Source: Stenotrophomonas sp.
Lineage (GTDB): Bacteria; Pseudomonadota; Gammaproteobacteria; Xanthomonadales; Xanthomonadaceae
NCBI GenBank assembly: GCA_003484865.1
Contig: DMZT01000257.1
Coordinates: 1-16,177, forward strand
Direction of reading: 5' to 3'
Length of the DNA stretch: 16,177 nucleotides
The notes below the pieces were generated by a model. It was given only the letters and a program-made list of their open reading frames with translations, was not told where the DNA came from and did not search any database. Position numbers and translations under genes: made by a program. Below, one piece after another: positions 1-6,179 of the stretch; position 1 is the first letter of the stretch; each line of letters starts with the position of its first letter.

Positions 1-164
1 TCCGGCGCGGCGTCGATCGACGAGTAGTCCTTGAACTCACCACCAAAGCGCTCGGCACCGATCTTGGTCAGTGCGGCGGTCAGCGTGGTCTTGCCGTGGT
101 CAACGTGACCGATGGTGCCGACATTGACGTGCGGCTTGGTGCGCTCGAACTTACCCTTGGCCAT
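1..164 (-). CDS. tuf: Elongation factor Tu, N-terminal part (cut by window edge)
   Basis: EF-Tu is the GTPase that delivers aminoacyl-tRNA to the ribosome. Only the first 54 residues are in the window. They begin [20 protein letters not shown] and carry the G1 phosphate loop GHVDHGKT at residues 19-26, then the switch I approach [14 protein letters not shown], a near-invariant EF-Tu start. The gene lies downstream of tRNA-Tyr, tRNA-Gly and tRNA-Thr on the same strand, matching the enterobacterial thrU-tyrU-glyT-thrT-tufB arrangement, so it is probably transcribed from the promoter ahead of tRNA-Tyr. No strong Shine-Dalgarno is seen; a GAGATAAG stretch sits about 6-13 bases before the ATG. Many relatives carry a second tuf copy in the str operon, which cannot be checked here. 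Confidence 0.97.
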   Translation of the reverse strand, partial: MAKGKFERTKPHVNVGTIGHVDHGKTTLTAALTKIGAERFGGEFKDYSSIDAAP

Positions 165-205
165 GGCTGCTTATCTCGAAATCGTCTGAATTGGTAGCAC
201 TTAGA

Positions 206-281
206 TGGTGCTCACGAAAGGAATCGAACCTTCGACCTCCTCCTTACCAAGGAGGTGCTCTACCGACTGAGCTACGTGAGC
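206..281 (-). tRNA. tRNA-Thr(GGT)
   Basis: The minus strand folds into a full 76-nt cloverleaf with acceptor stem GCTCACG/CGTGAGC, anticodon stem CTCCT/AGGAG around loop TTGGTAA (anticodon GGT), T-arm with GGTTCGATTCC, and an encoded 3' CCA. It is the last tRNA before tuf, 41 bases from the tuf start codon, and is probably cut out of the tRNA-tuf primary transcript. Confidence 0.97.
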
Positions 282-328
282 GAGTTTTGTATTATGGCAC
301 GAATTTGAATATATTCAAACTCATTCAA

Positions 329-402
<74 letters not shown>

Positions 403-430
403 ATCGGAAGCTCTTGCCACAACATGAAAC

Positions 431-516
431 TGGTGGAGGGAGGTGGATTCGAACCACCGAAGGCGTAAGCCAGCAGATTTACAGTCTGCCCCCGTTGGCC
501 GCTTGGGTATCCCTCC
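431..516 (-). tRNA. tRNA-Tyr(GTA)
   Basis: This 86-nt minus-strand tRNA has a long variable arm, as expected of a class II tRNA. The acceptor stem is GGAGGGA/TCCCTCC, the anticodon loop CTGTAAA gives GTA, and CCA is encoded. It is the first gene of the tRNA-Tyr/Gly/Thr-tuf operon. Confidence 0.97.
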
Positions 517-573
517 TTACCACCCTGTCCCGTGGCGCCGAAGCGTTTTCGGTGTGGGGTGGAAGAGCCGTGA

Positions 574-602
574 ATTTTGGGGATAAACGAGGGTTCTGTC
601 AA
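574..602 (-). promoter_or_regulatory. Sigma-70 promoter of the tRNA-Tyr/Gly/Thr-tuf operon
   Basis: On the minus strand a perfect -35 hexamer TTGACA (602-597) is followed by exactly 17 bases and then CAAAAT (579-574), a 4/6 match to the -10 consensus. Transcription would start near 567, about 50 bases before the tRNA-Tyr 5' end. The placement ahead of the first stable-RNA gene supports the call; no start site has been measured. Confidence 0.75.
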
Positions 603-641
603 CAACCTTTTTGAACTTTTTCACATGAATGTCGAATTGCC

Positions 642-669
642 TTGCCGGGACGGGCTATTGGCCCGGCAA
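642..669 (-). terminator. Possible stem-loop at the end of the isoaspartyl peptidase gene
   Basis: TTGCCGGG (642-649) pairs perfectly with CCCGGCAA (662-669) across a 12-base loop that contains the stop codon. There is no T-run after it in the direction of transcription, so it is at best a weak or Rho-assisted end signal, or an mRNA-end stabiliser. Confidence 0.3.
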
Positions 670-1668
670 CGGCAGGGTTTCGGTGGCGAAGATCGCCACA
701 TGCGGTACGCCATCGGCACCGATCCAGCCGCGATACATGCCCTGGGTGTTGAACGGGGTCGCCGCGCGGCCGTCGGCGGCGAGCACGATCGCGCCGCCAT
801 CGCCACCGAGGGCGGGAATGCGCTCGTTGATCACCGCGCGTCCTGCATCCACCGGCCCCTGCTTGAGGTACTGCATGCGGGCACAGATATCGTGCGCGGC
901 CGCCGTGCGGATGTAGTACTCGCCCCAGCCCGTGCCCGATACCGCGCATCCTGCATCGGCATAGGTGCCCGCGCCGATGATCGGTGAGTCGCCCACGCGG
1001 CCATAGCGCTTGTTGGTCATCCCTCCGGTGGAGGTGCCGGCGGCAAGCTTGCCGTCCTTGTCCAGCGCGACCGCCCCGACGGTGCCAAAGTGCCGCGCCG
1101 TTTCCAGATCCGCATGGGCCTGGCCGCTGGCCTCTTCCTTCAGCGCCTTCTGCAGCTGCTGCCAGCGCTTGTCGGTGCGGAAGTAGGACGGATCCACCAG
1201 GGCAATGCCCTGGCTGCTGGCGAACGCCTCGGCGCCCTGCCCGACCATCATCACGTGCGGAGAATGCTGCATCACCGCTTCAGCGAGCAGGATCGGGTTG
1301 CGCACGCGCTGCACGCCGGCCACCGCGCCCGCCTTGAGCGTGGCGCCGTCCATCAGCGAGGCATCCAGTTCGTTGCGGCCATCGTGGGTGAACACCGCCC
1401 CTTTGCCGGCATTGAAGGTGGGATCGTCCTCGAGCACGGTGATCGCCGCGGTAACGGCTTCCAGTGCCGGCTTGCCCGCCGCCAGCGCGGCATGGCCTTT
1501 CAACAGCGCCTGCTGCAGGGCCGCGCGCGCGGCGGTTTCTTCGGCGGGCGAGAGATCCTTGCGCTCCACCCCCGCCCCGCCGTGTATGACCAGTACAGGC
1601 TCGGCGGCGGCGGCGGCCAGCGGGAGCGACAGGCACAGCGACAACACCACCACAGCAGAACGCGACAT
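655..1668 (-). CDS. iaaA: Exported isoaspartyl peptidase / L-asparaginase (plant-type, Ntn hydrolase)
   Basis: This enzyme class cleaves beta-aspartyl (isoaspartyl) dipeptides and asparagine. The 337-residue product starts with a signal peptide (about residues 1-22, MSRSAVVVLSLCLSLPLAAA). The VLVIHGGAG start of the mature enzyme follows, then FNAGKGAVFT, then HFGTVGAV with the presumed autoprocessing bond Gly195-Thr196 and nucleophile Thr196. GTSTGGMTNK (211-220), RVGDSPIIGAGTYAD and PFNTQGMYRGW near the end match the E. coli IaaA signatures. E. coli IaaA has no signal peptide as I recall it, so export is notable. Glycosylasparaginase is the main alternative, but the motifs fit IaaA better. 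The gene lies 111 bases after the cyanophycinase-like gene on the same strand. That pairing suggests it finishes the job by splitting beta-Asp-X dipeptides. Substrate and compartment are inferred. Confidence 0.9.
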   Translation of the reverse strand: MSRSAVVVLSLCLSLPLAAAAAEPVLVIHGGAGVERKDLSPAEETAARAALQQALLKGHAALAAGKPALEAVTAAITVLEDDPTFNAGKGAVFTHDGRNELDASLMDGATLKAGAVAGVQRVRNPILLAEAVMQHSPHVMMVGQGAEAFASSQGIALVDPSYFRTDKRWQQLQKALKEEASGQAHADLETARHFGTVGAVALDKDGKLAAGTSTGGMTNKRYGRVGDSPIIGAGTYADAGCAVSGTGWGEYYIRTAAAHDICARMQYLKQGPVDAGRAVINERIPALGGDGGAIVLAADGRAATPFNTQGMYRGWIGADGVPHVAIFATETLPLPGQ

Positions 1669-1760
1669 GGACAGGCACTCTCAAGGGACGAGGCCGCATC
1701 ATGGCACGCGCGACGGGCCACCCACGCGCGTGGCCGCGACCTCACAACGCGCGCGACAGC

Positions 1761-1783
1761 ATCCACGCATGGCGTGGATCTAC
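1761..1783 (-). repeat. SMAG-type REP element (GTAG-headed palindrome)
   Basis: On the minus strand GTAG is followed directly by a perfect 8-bp inverted repeat ATCCACGC / GCGTGGAT with a CAT loop. This is the form of the GTAG-headed SMAG repeats of Stenotrophomonas maltophilia, a REP family of the kind mobilised by RAYT transposases. The TAG of its head is the stop codon of the upstream cyanophycinase-like gene (1780-1782). Confidence 0.8.
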
Positions 1784-2796
1784 CGGCGCAGCTGCAGGCG
1801 CCCCTCGCGGATATCGGCCGTCATCTCGAACGCCGCGTCGTCCACCTGGAAGCCATCCAGATGCAGGCGACTTCCTTCGCCCACCCCGGTCACCGGAATG
1901 GCGAGAAAATCCAGCGGTTTACCGCCGCGCAGGCGATCGGCCGCGCGCTGCGGCATCACCAGCCACGCAAAACCGCCGTCGCGGCTGAACACCTGGCCGG
2001 TGCCGTCGGCCTCGACACACAGCGCGGTGTCTTCATCCACGCCGAGGCCGACCATGTTCTGCTGCCCACTGCGCTGGGCGGCACGGGCCACGAAGACGAT
2101 CAGGCGGCCGAGCCGGTCGCGCTTGCCGAAGTGGGTATCGGTGACCACGTTGGACAGGTACGGCATGGCCAGGAAATCACTGTCCAGGGTCACGGCCCTG
2201 CCCATCGGATCGCGCAGCGCGCGGCGGGACGTCACGCTGCCGCCATCCAGGGCGCCGTAGCTGTAGCCCCCCAGGATGGCCAACCCGGCACTGGTGCCGG
2301 CGATCGGCCGGCCGGCGCGGACGTGTGCATTGAGCGCCGCGTTCACCGCCGTGCCCTTCCAGAAACGGATATAGCGCGCCTGGTCGCCGCCGGCGATGAA
2401 GATCGCATCGGCGGCAGCGATCACCCCCAGCACGGCCGGGTCGTCGGCCGCGCGCCGACTGTTGAACACCAGGGTCTGTACCGATGCCACGCCGCCGATC
2501 TCCCGATAGAGCCGGTTCTGCAGCTCATCGGCACCGGACGCGCGCAGGATAACCACCCGGCCATGGCCGGCGCGCGCCACCCACCATTGGAAGGCTGCCG
2601 GCACCCACTCGCCGCCGCCCATCAGCATCATCGCCGGCTCGGTGTGGGGCGCCCGCGGGGCCTGCAGGGCGCCGACCTCGTAATAGCGGTAGCCCCGATC
2701 CTGCAGACTGCGCGGATTCTGGGCGTGGAGGGGGAGCGAGAGCGCTGCAAGCAGCAACCACAGAAGGGAATGGATCGGCCGGAAACCCTTGTGCAC
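1780..2796 (-). CDS. Exported cyanophycinase-like serine peptidase (family S51)
   Basis: Cyanophycinases cut the arginine-aspartate polymer cyanophycin to beta-Asp-Arg dipeptides. The 338-residue product has a signal peptide (about residues 1-25, hydrophobic core SLLWLLLAALSLPL, likely cut after LHA). An S51 fold follows: MLMGGGEW (57-64), IFIAGGDQARYI (132-143), nucleophile elbow GTSAG with Ser169, TDTHF with His222, and GVDEDTAL with Glu255. These match the Ser-His-Glu set of CphB. The start is GTG at 2796, fixed by an AGGGAGG ribosome site 5 bases upstream. Its stop codon lies inside a SMAG repeat. It is followed by the isoaspartyl peptidase gene, the expected next enzyme, and faces a TonB receptor gene. 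S51 also contains peptidase E-like enzymes and uncharacterised relatives, so cyanophycin as substrate is an inference. Confidence 0.85.
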   Translation of the reverse strand: MHKGFRPIHSLLWLLLAALSLPLHAQNPRSLQDRGYRYYEVGALQAPRAPHTEPAMMLMGGGEWVPAAFQWWVARAGHGRVVILRASGADELQNRLYREIGGVASVQTLVFNSRRAADDPAVLGVIAAADAIFIAGGDQARYIRFWKGTAVNAALNAHVRAGRPIAGTSAGLAILGGYSYGALDGGSVTSRRALRDPMGRAVTLDSDFLAMPYLSNVVTDTHFGKRDRLGRLIVFVARAAQRSGQQNMVGLGVDEDTALCVEADGTGQVFSRDGGFAWLVMPQRAADRLRGGKPLDFLAIPVTGVGEGSRLHLDGFQVDDAAFEMTADIREGRLQLRR

Positions 2797-2808
2797 GTTG
2801 ACCTCCCT
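2797..2808 (-). promoter_or_regulatory. Ribosome binding site fixing the GTG start of the cyanophycinase-like gene
   Basis: Reading the minus strand, AGGGAGG (2808-2802) is followed by TCAAC and then GTG. A near-perfect Shine-Dalgarno at 5-base spacing makes the GTG at 2796 the convincing start; no ATG is equally well placed. Confidence 0.8.
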
Positions 2809-2822
2809 GAATAAAACGGGCG

Positions 2823-2836
2823 TGTAAGCGCTTTCA
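2823..2836. promoter_or_regulatory. LacI-family (cre-like) operator in the divergent control region
   Basis: TGTAAGCGCTTTCA is a 14-bp near-palindrome centred on CG and fits the LacI/GalR-family pattern TGWAANCGNTNWCA at every position. It lies 27 bases before the cyanophycinase-like GTG and 129 bases before the receptor ATG. It could therefore repress the enzyme genes directly and the receptor at a distance. No LacI-type regulator gene is in the window. Confidence 0.65.
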
Positions 2837-2841
2837 CTCTT

Positions 2842-2858
2842 TGCCAGAGAAATTGGCA
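2842..2858. promoter_or_regulatory. TGCCA-N7-TGGCA dyad beside the operator
   Basis: A second, spaced inverted repeat TGCCA (2842-2846) and TGGCA (2854-2858) starts 6 bases after the operator-like site. It could bind a second dimeric regulator or be part of promoter architecture. Five-base arms are short, so chance is possible. Confidence 0.3.
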
Positions 2859-2859
2859 G

Positions 2860-2888
2860 TGGTCAACCCCGTAAAAAAGGCGTTAAAT
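2860..2888 (+). promoter_or_regulatory. Candidate promoter of the TonB-dependent receptor gene
   Basis: TGGTCA (2860-2865) and TTAAAT (2883-2888) are 17 bases apart, each a 4/6 match to the sigma-70 hexamers. They would give a leader of about 70 bases containing the palindrome at 2898-2918. Weak match; listed as the best candidate only. Confidence 0.28.
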
Positions 2889-2897
2889 GCGCGCCGT

Positions 2898-2918
2898 CCA
2901 TTCACGAAATGTGAATGG
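2898..2918. promoter_or_regulatory. Perfect 8-bp inverted repeat in the receptor leader
   Basis: CCATTCAC (2898-2905) and GTGAATGG (2911-2918) flank GAAAT. It is followed by GGCCTC-CCTC-GAGGCC (2925-2940) and the overlapping palindromes TTCTCGAGAA and GAGAATTCTC (2950-2964) just before the ATG. The site may be an operator or, in RNA, a set of stacked hairpins that hide the ribosome binding region. Which of the two cannot be told from sequence. Confidence 0.45.
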
Positions 2919-2964
2919 GGGACAGGCCTCCCTCGAGGCCGACACTTTCTTCTCGAGAATTCTC

Positions 2965-5712
2965 ATGCGTAAACAGGCGATGGCGTGGTCGATCCAGCTG
3001 GCGTTGATGGGTGTGGCCGCAACTGCGGGCGCCCAGACGCCCGCCCCCGGGGTGCAGCAACTGGATACGGTGCAGGTCACCGGCTCGCGCATTCCGCGTG
3101 CGCAGGTGGAGGGGCCGGCCCCGGTCACCGTCATCACTGCCGAGCAGATCCAGGCCAGCGGCTTCACCAGCGTGCCGGACGTGCTGCGCTCGATGACCCA
3201 GAACGGGGGCGAGACCCAGAGCCAGCAGTCCTCCAGCGGCGCGGACTTCTCCCCCGGTGCGCAGCAGGTCGACCTGCGCGGCCTTGGCCCCAACCACACC
3301 CTTGTGCTGGTCAACGGCCGCCGCATCGCCGATTTCCCGATGCCCTTCCAGGGCCGCAGCAACTTCACCGACGTCTCCAACATCCCGATCGGGATGATCG
3401 AGCGCATCGAAGTGCTGACCGGCAGCGCCTCGGCGATCTATGGTTCTGACGCGATCGCCGGCGTGGTCAACTTCATCCTGAAGAAGCAGGTGGATGGCAC
3501 CACGGTCGACATGCGCATGGGCACCACCAGCGAAGGCGGTGGTGAGTCCTTCGACATGAGCATCGCCAGTGGCTTCGACGCCGGCCGTTTCAGCGCGGTC
3601 TACAGCCTGGAACTGCAGTCGCAGACCCCGCTGTGGGCCTATGAGCGTGGTCAGCAGGATTCCACGCTGGACGCGCCGACCGAGAGCGCCCGCGCCCTGC
3701 GCCGCGCCTACCTGCGCACCGACTACAACGACGACTACCTGGACCCGGGCCAGGCCACCTGCGATGCGCTGGCCGGCCAGAACAACGGCAGCACCCAGTA
3801 CGCCGAGCGTGCGCGATATGGCTTCTACTGCGGCAGCGACCGCTCGATCGGCTACGGCACGATCCTGAGCAAACGCCGCGGTGCCAACGGCTATGCCTCG
3901 CTGCGCTACGCCTTCGACAACGGCGCGGAGTGGTTCGCCGATGTGCAGATGGGTTACCACGACCTGGCGCTGATGCGCGATGTCACCCAGTGGGGCCGCA
4001 TGGCCGCCGACGGCAACGAGGACGGCTACTTCTACAACCAGGCCACCGACCAGGTCGAGTTCTGGCAGCGCCAGTTCTCCCCCGAGGAAATGGGCGGACT
4101 CGACAACGGCATGGTGCGCAGCACCCAGAAGACCTTCAGCGTGACCACCGGCTTCAAGGGCGCGCTCGGTGCGGACTGGGAATACGAGGCGTCGCTGAGC
4201 CATTCGCAGTACCAGTCCAGCATCCGCTGGCCGCAGATCATCGCCGCCAAGGCCAATGCACTGTTCCTGGGCGAGCAGCTGGGCGAGTACACCGATGACG
4301 ACGACAACGTGTTCCCGGTGTTCAACGCCGACCCGGCGCGCCTGTACCGGCCGCTGAGCCGCAGCGAGTACGATTCGATCGCCGCACGCACCACCTATAC
4401 CCCGAAGTCGCGCACCGAGACTGCCGCGCTGACCCTGACCAATGGCGAGCTGTTCGAGCTGCCGGGTGGCAAGGCCGGCTTCGCGGCGACCGCCGAGTTC
4501 GGCAATCAGTCCTACGCACTGAACCCGGACCCGCTGGCCACGCAGTACTACTACTACAGCTGGAAGGATTCGGACGGGCACGGCAGCCGCAACCGCTGGG
4601 CGACCGCGGCCGAGCTGCGCCTGCCGCTGCATGACACGTTCAACGTCAGCCTGGCCGGCCGCTTCGACCAGTACCGTTACTCCGGCAACACGATCGGCAA
4701 GGCGACCTGGAGCGGTGGCCTGGAGTGGCGCCCGATCGACACGCTGCTGGTGCGCGGCTCCTACGGCACCGCGTTCCGCGCGCCCGACCTGCACTACGTG
4801 TATGCCGGCCCGGGCAACGATGAAACCAGTGCCAACGACTATTACACCTGCGCGGTGGACGGCGGCGATGACTGTTCGGATTACGAAGAGAACCTGATCC
4901 GCACGCGCGAAGGCAACCGCCAGCTGGACCCGGAAACCAGCACGTCGTGGAGTGCTGGTTTTGTGTGGTCGCCGGCAGCGGGCCTGGATCTGTCCGTGGA
5001 CTGGTTCGATATCGACATGCGCGACCAGGTGCAGGACATGGATGTGAGCACGATTCTGCGCGACGAGGCGGCCTGCCGCCTGGGCGACGCGGACGCGGCG
5101 TCGCCGACCTGCGTGGATGCGATCAGCCGGGTTACCCGCACCAGTGATGGCCGCCTGTATGGCGTGCACGTGAGCCCGATCAACATCGCGCGCGAAACGA
5201 CCCGTGGCATCGATGTGGGCCTGCGCTACCGCCTGAGCACCGGGATCGGCGATTTCATCCTCAGTGGCAACCACACCTGGGTGAAGACGCACGATTTCCA
5301 GCAGTTCGAGGGCGATGTGGTCGAGGACCAGTTCGCGATCAACAGCGGTTTCGACATTCCGCGCACCAAGACCAGTGCGAGCGTGACCTGGGAGAACGCG
5401 GCGTGGTCGGCCACGCTGTACGGCTCGCGCCTGGGCAAACTGCCAACCTACGACAGCTATGACCAGAGTTTCGATCCGGACAGCGGCGACAGCCCGTGGA
5501 TCGGGGCGACGTACCGCTACAACGTGTCGTTGCAGTACCGCTTCGATGATCATTCGCGCCTGTCGCTGTCGGTGGTCAACATCGCCAACAAGCTGCCGCC
5601 GAAGGATGTGACGTACACGCCGTATCCGTACTACGACGTCTCCTGGTTCGACACCGTGGGCCGGACGATCAACCTGCAGTACACCCACAAGTTTGGCGGT
5701 ACGGCGTTGTAA
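2965..5712 (+). CDS. TonB-dependent outer-membrane receptor
   Basis: This is a 915-residue TonB-driven outer-membrane transporter. The chosen ATG gives a clean signal peptide MRKQAMAWSIQLALMGVAAT (cleavage after about residue 23), with GAGAA 5 bases upstream. The upstream in-frame ATG at 2887 would bury it behind 26 residues. A TonB-box-like LDTVQV lies at 33-38. The plug follows: APVTVITAEQI (52-62), VDLRGLGPNHTLVLVNGRR (102-120) and IERIEVLTGSASAIYG (145-160) leading to GVVNFILKK. The rest is barrel, with repeats of aromatic beta-strands and an ALRRAYLRT/RAPDLHYVYAGPGN-type extracellular region. It resembles the large xanthomonad receptors of the oligopeptide/iron-complex group. The cargo is unknown; the divergent peptidase genes suggest a peptide or beta-aspartyl polymer fragment. 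The chain ends HKFGGTAL, without the usual terminal aromatic residue. Confidence 0.93.
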   Translation: MRKQAMAWSIQLALMGVAATAGAQTPAPGVQQLDTVQVTGSRIPRAQVEGPAPVTVITAEQIQASGFTSVPDVLRSMTQNGGETQSQQSSSGADFSPGAQQVDLRGLGPNHTLVLVNGRRIADFPMPFQGRSNFTDVSNIPIGMIERIEVLTGSASAIYGSDAIAGVVNFILKKQVDGTTVDMRMGTTSEGGGESFDMSIASGFDAGRFSAVYSLELQSQTPLWAYERGQQDSTLDAPTESARALRRAYLRTDYNDDYLDPGQATCDALAGQNNGSTQYAERARYGFYCGSDRSIGYGTILSKRRGANGYASLRYAFDNGAEWFADVQMGYHDLALMRDVTQWGRMAADGNEDGYFYNQATDQVEFWQRQFSPEEMGGLDNGMVRSTQKTFSVTTGFKGALGADWEYEASLSHSQYQSSIRWPQIIAAKANALFLGEQLGEYTDDDDNVFPVFNADPARLYRPLSRSEYDSIAARTTYTPKSRTETAALTLTNGELFELPGGKAGFAATAEFGNQSYALNPDPLATQYYYYSWKDSDGHGSRNRWATAAELRLPLHDTFNVSLAGRFDQYRYSGNTIGKATWSGGLEWRPIDTLLVRGSYGTAFRAPDLHYVYAGPGNDETSANDYYTCAVDGGDDCSDYEENLIRTREGNRQLDPETSTSWSAGFVWSPAAGLDLSVDWFDIDMRDQVQDMDVSTILRDEAACRLGDADAASPTCVDAISRVTRTSDGRLYGVHVSPINIARETTRGIDVGLRYRLSTGIGDFILSGNHTWVKTHDFQQFEGDVVEDQFAINSGFDIPRTKTSASVTWENAAWSATLYGSRLGKLPTYDSYDQSFDPDSGDSPWIGATYRYNVSLQYRFDDHSRLSLSVVNIANKLPPKDVTYTPYPYYDVSWFDTVGRTINLQYTHKFGGTAL

Positions 5713-5742
5713 GCGCCGTTTCACTGCCGATAGGGGATCAAG

Positions 5743-5771
5743 GACGGAGGCATTGCCTCCGTCTTTTTTTT
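5743..5771 (+). terminator. Rho-independent terminator of the receptor gene
   Basis: A perfect 9-bp stem GACGGAGGC / GCCTCCGTC with an ATT loop is followed by eight T residues, 31 bases after the receptor stop codon. Confidence 0.93.
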
Positions 5772-5804
5772 GCGCGTTGCCCGCGATGCGGCGCGGCCAC
5801 CGTG

Positions 5805-5905
5805 TTTTCCACACGCCACGTGGAAAGCCATGGGGGTTTGGTGTGGACAAGTGCATGCAAGCCATGCGGCACAATGCTTTCAGGGCGTGGCTATTTTTTG
5901 TCCAG
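5805..5905. repeat. 101-bp structured repeat, copy A
   Basis: The copy begins TTTTCCACA. It has the hairpin TTTCCAC/GTGGAAA (unit positions 2-8 and 16-22), the block ATGGGGGTTTG, then TGTGGACAA. It ends TTGTCCAG, where TGGACAA (40-46) can pair with TTGTCCA (94-100). Inside that long stem AGCCATGC can pair with GCGTGGCT (one G-U). It aligns to copies B and C with no gaps over all 101 positions. Confidence 0.85.
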
Positions 5906-5918
5906 CCGCGGATCGCGG

Positions 5919-6019
5919 TTTTCCACACACACCGTGGAAAGCGATGGGGGTTTGCTGTGGACAACCCCGGGTGAGCGATGCACTGCAACGGTTTTCAGTG
6001 GTGGTCAGAAATTGTCCAC
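5919..6019. repeat. 101-bp structured repeat, copy B
   Basis: The layout is the same as copy A: TTTCCAC/GTGGAAA hairpin with a 7-base loop, ATGGGGGTTTG, and GTGGACAA pairing with TTGTCCAC at unit positions 39-46 and 94-101. The inner hairpin is CACTG/CAGTG, a different sequence in the same region. Its start is 114 bases after that of copy A. Confidence 0.85.
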
Positions 6020-6045
6020 GTCGCTGGCGGGCGGGTCAGATGGGT

Positions 6046-6068
6046 TGCCGGCCAGCGGCCGGCACTAC
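6046..6068 (-). repeat. SMAG-type REP element between repeat copies B and C
   Basis: On the minus strand GTAG is followed by a perfect 8-bp inverted repeat TGCCGGCC / GGCCGGCA with a GCT loop, the classic form of SMAG repeats. It sits in the 59-base gap between copies B and C, 46 bases longer than the A-B gap. Confidence 0.85.
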
Positions 6069-6078
6069 CGCGCGCGGG

Positions 6079-6179
6079 TTTTCCACATGGTGCGTGGAGA
6101 GGCGTGGGGGTTTGTTGTGGACAAGTGAGGCGGAGGCATACCAGGCAAGGGTTTCGGTGCCTGGTCATTTTTTATCCAG
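6079..6179. repeat. 101-bp structured repeat, copy C
   Basis: This copy has TTTCCAC/GTGGAGA (one G-U pair), GTGGGGGTTTG, TGTGGACAA, and a final TTATCCAG. The outer pairing TGGACAA/TTATCCA has one C-A mismatch on the plus strand but a G-U pair in a minus-strand transcript. The inner hairpin is a perfect 8-bp ACCAGGCA/TGCCTGGT. Its start is 160 bases after copy B because a SMAG-bearing segment sits between them. It ends 28 bases before the ychF terminator. Confidence 0.85.

Noticed and set aside
1722..1733. CCACGCGCGTGG palindrome between the two peptidase genes as terminator
   Set aside because: It has no loop and no T-run; such GC-rich palindromes are expected at this base composition.
1090..2814. 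574-codon plus-strand frame over the two peptidase genes
   Set aside because: It is a shadow of two clear minus-strand genes with signal peptides and active-site motifs.
2902..5988. Open frame of over 1000 codons on the minus strand, antisense to the receptor gene
   Set aside because: It mirrors the receptor in a high-GC frame, has composition rich in Arg/Ala/Val/His with no recognisable domain, and runs through the terminator and the repeats.
5693..6128. Short frames through the 101-bp repeats with recurring WGF-VDK-like or VES-GGL-WT-like peptides
   Set aside because: The recurrence comes from the DNA repeat itself. The frames lack ribosome sites and run out of the receptor or into the SMAG element, so a protein is unlikely.
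5805..6179. CRISPR array
   Set aside because: The repeats are 101 bp, imperfect and only three, with 13- and 59-base gaps. No cas genes are present.
5805..6179. Chromosomal replication origin
   Set aside because: DnaA-box-like words are present but there is no AT-rich unwinding region and no dnaA, dnaN, rpmH or gidA neighbour.
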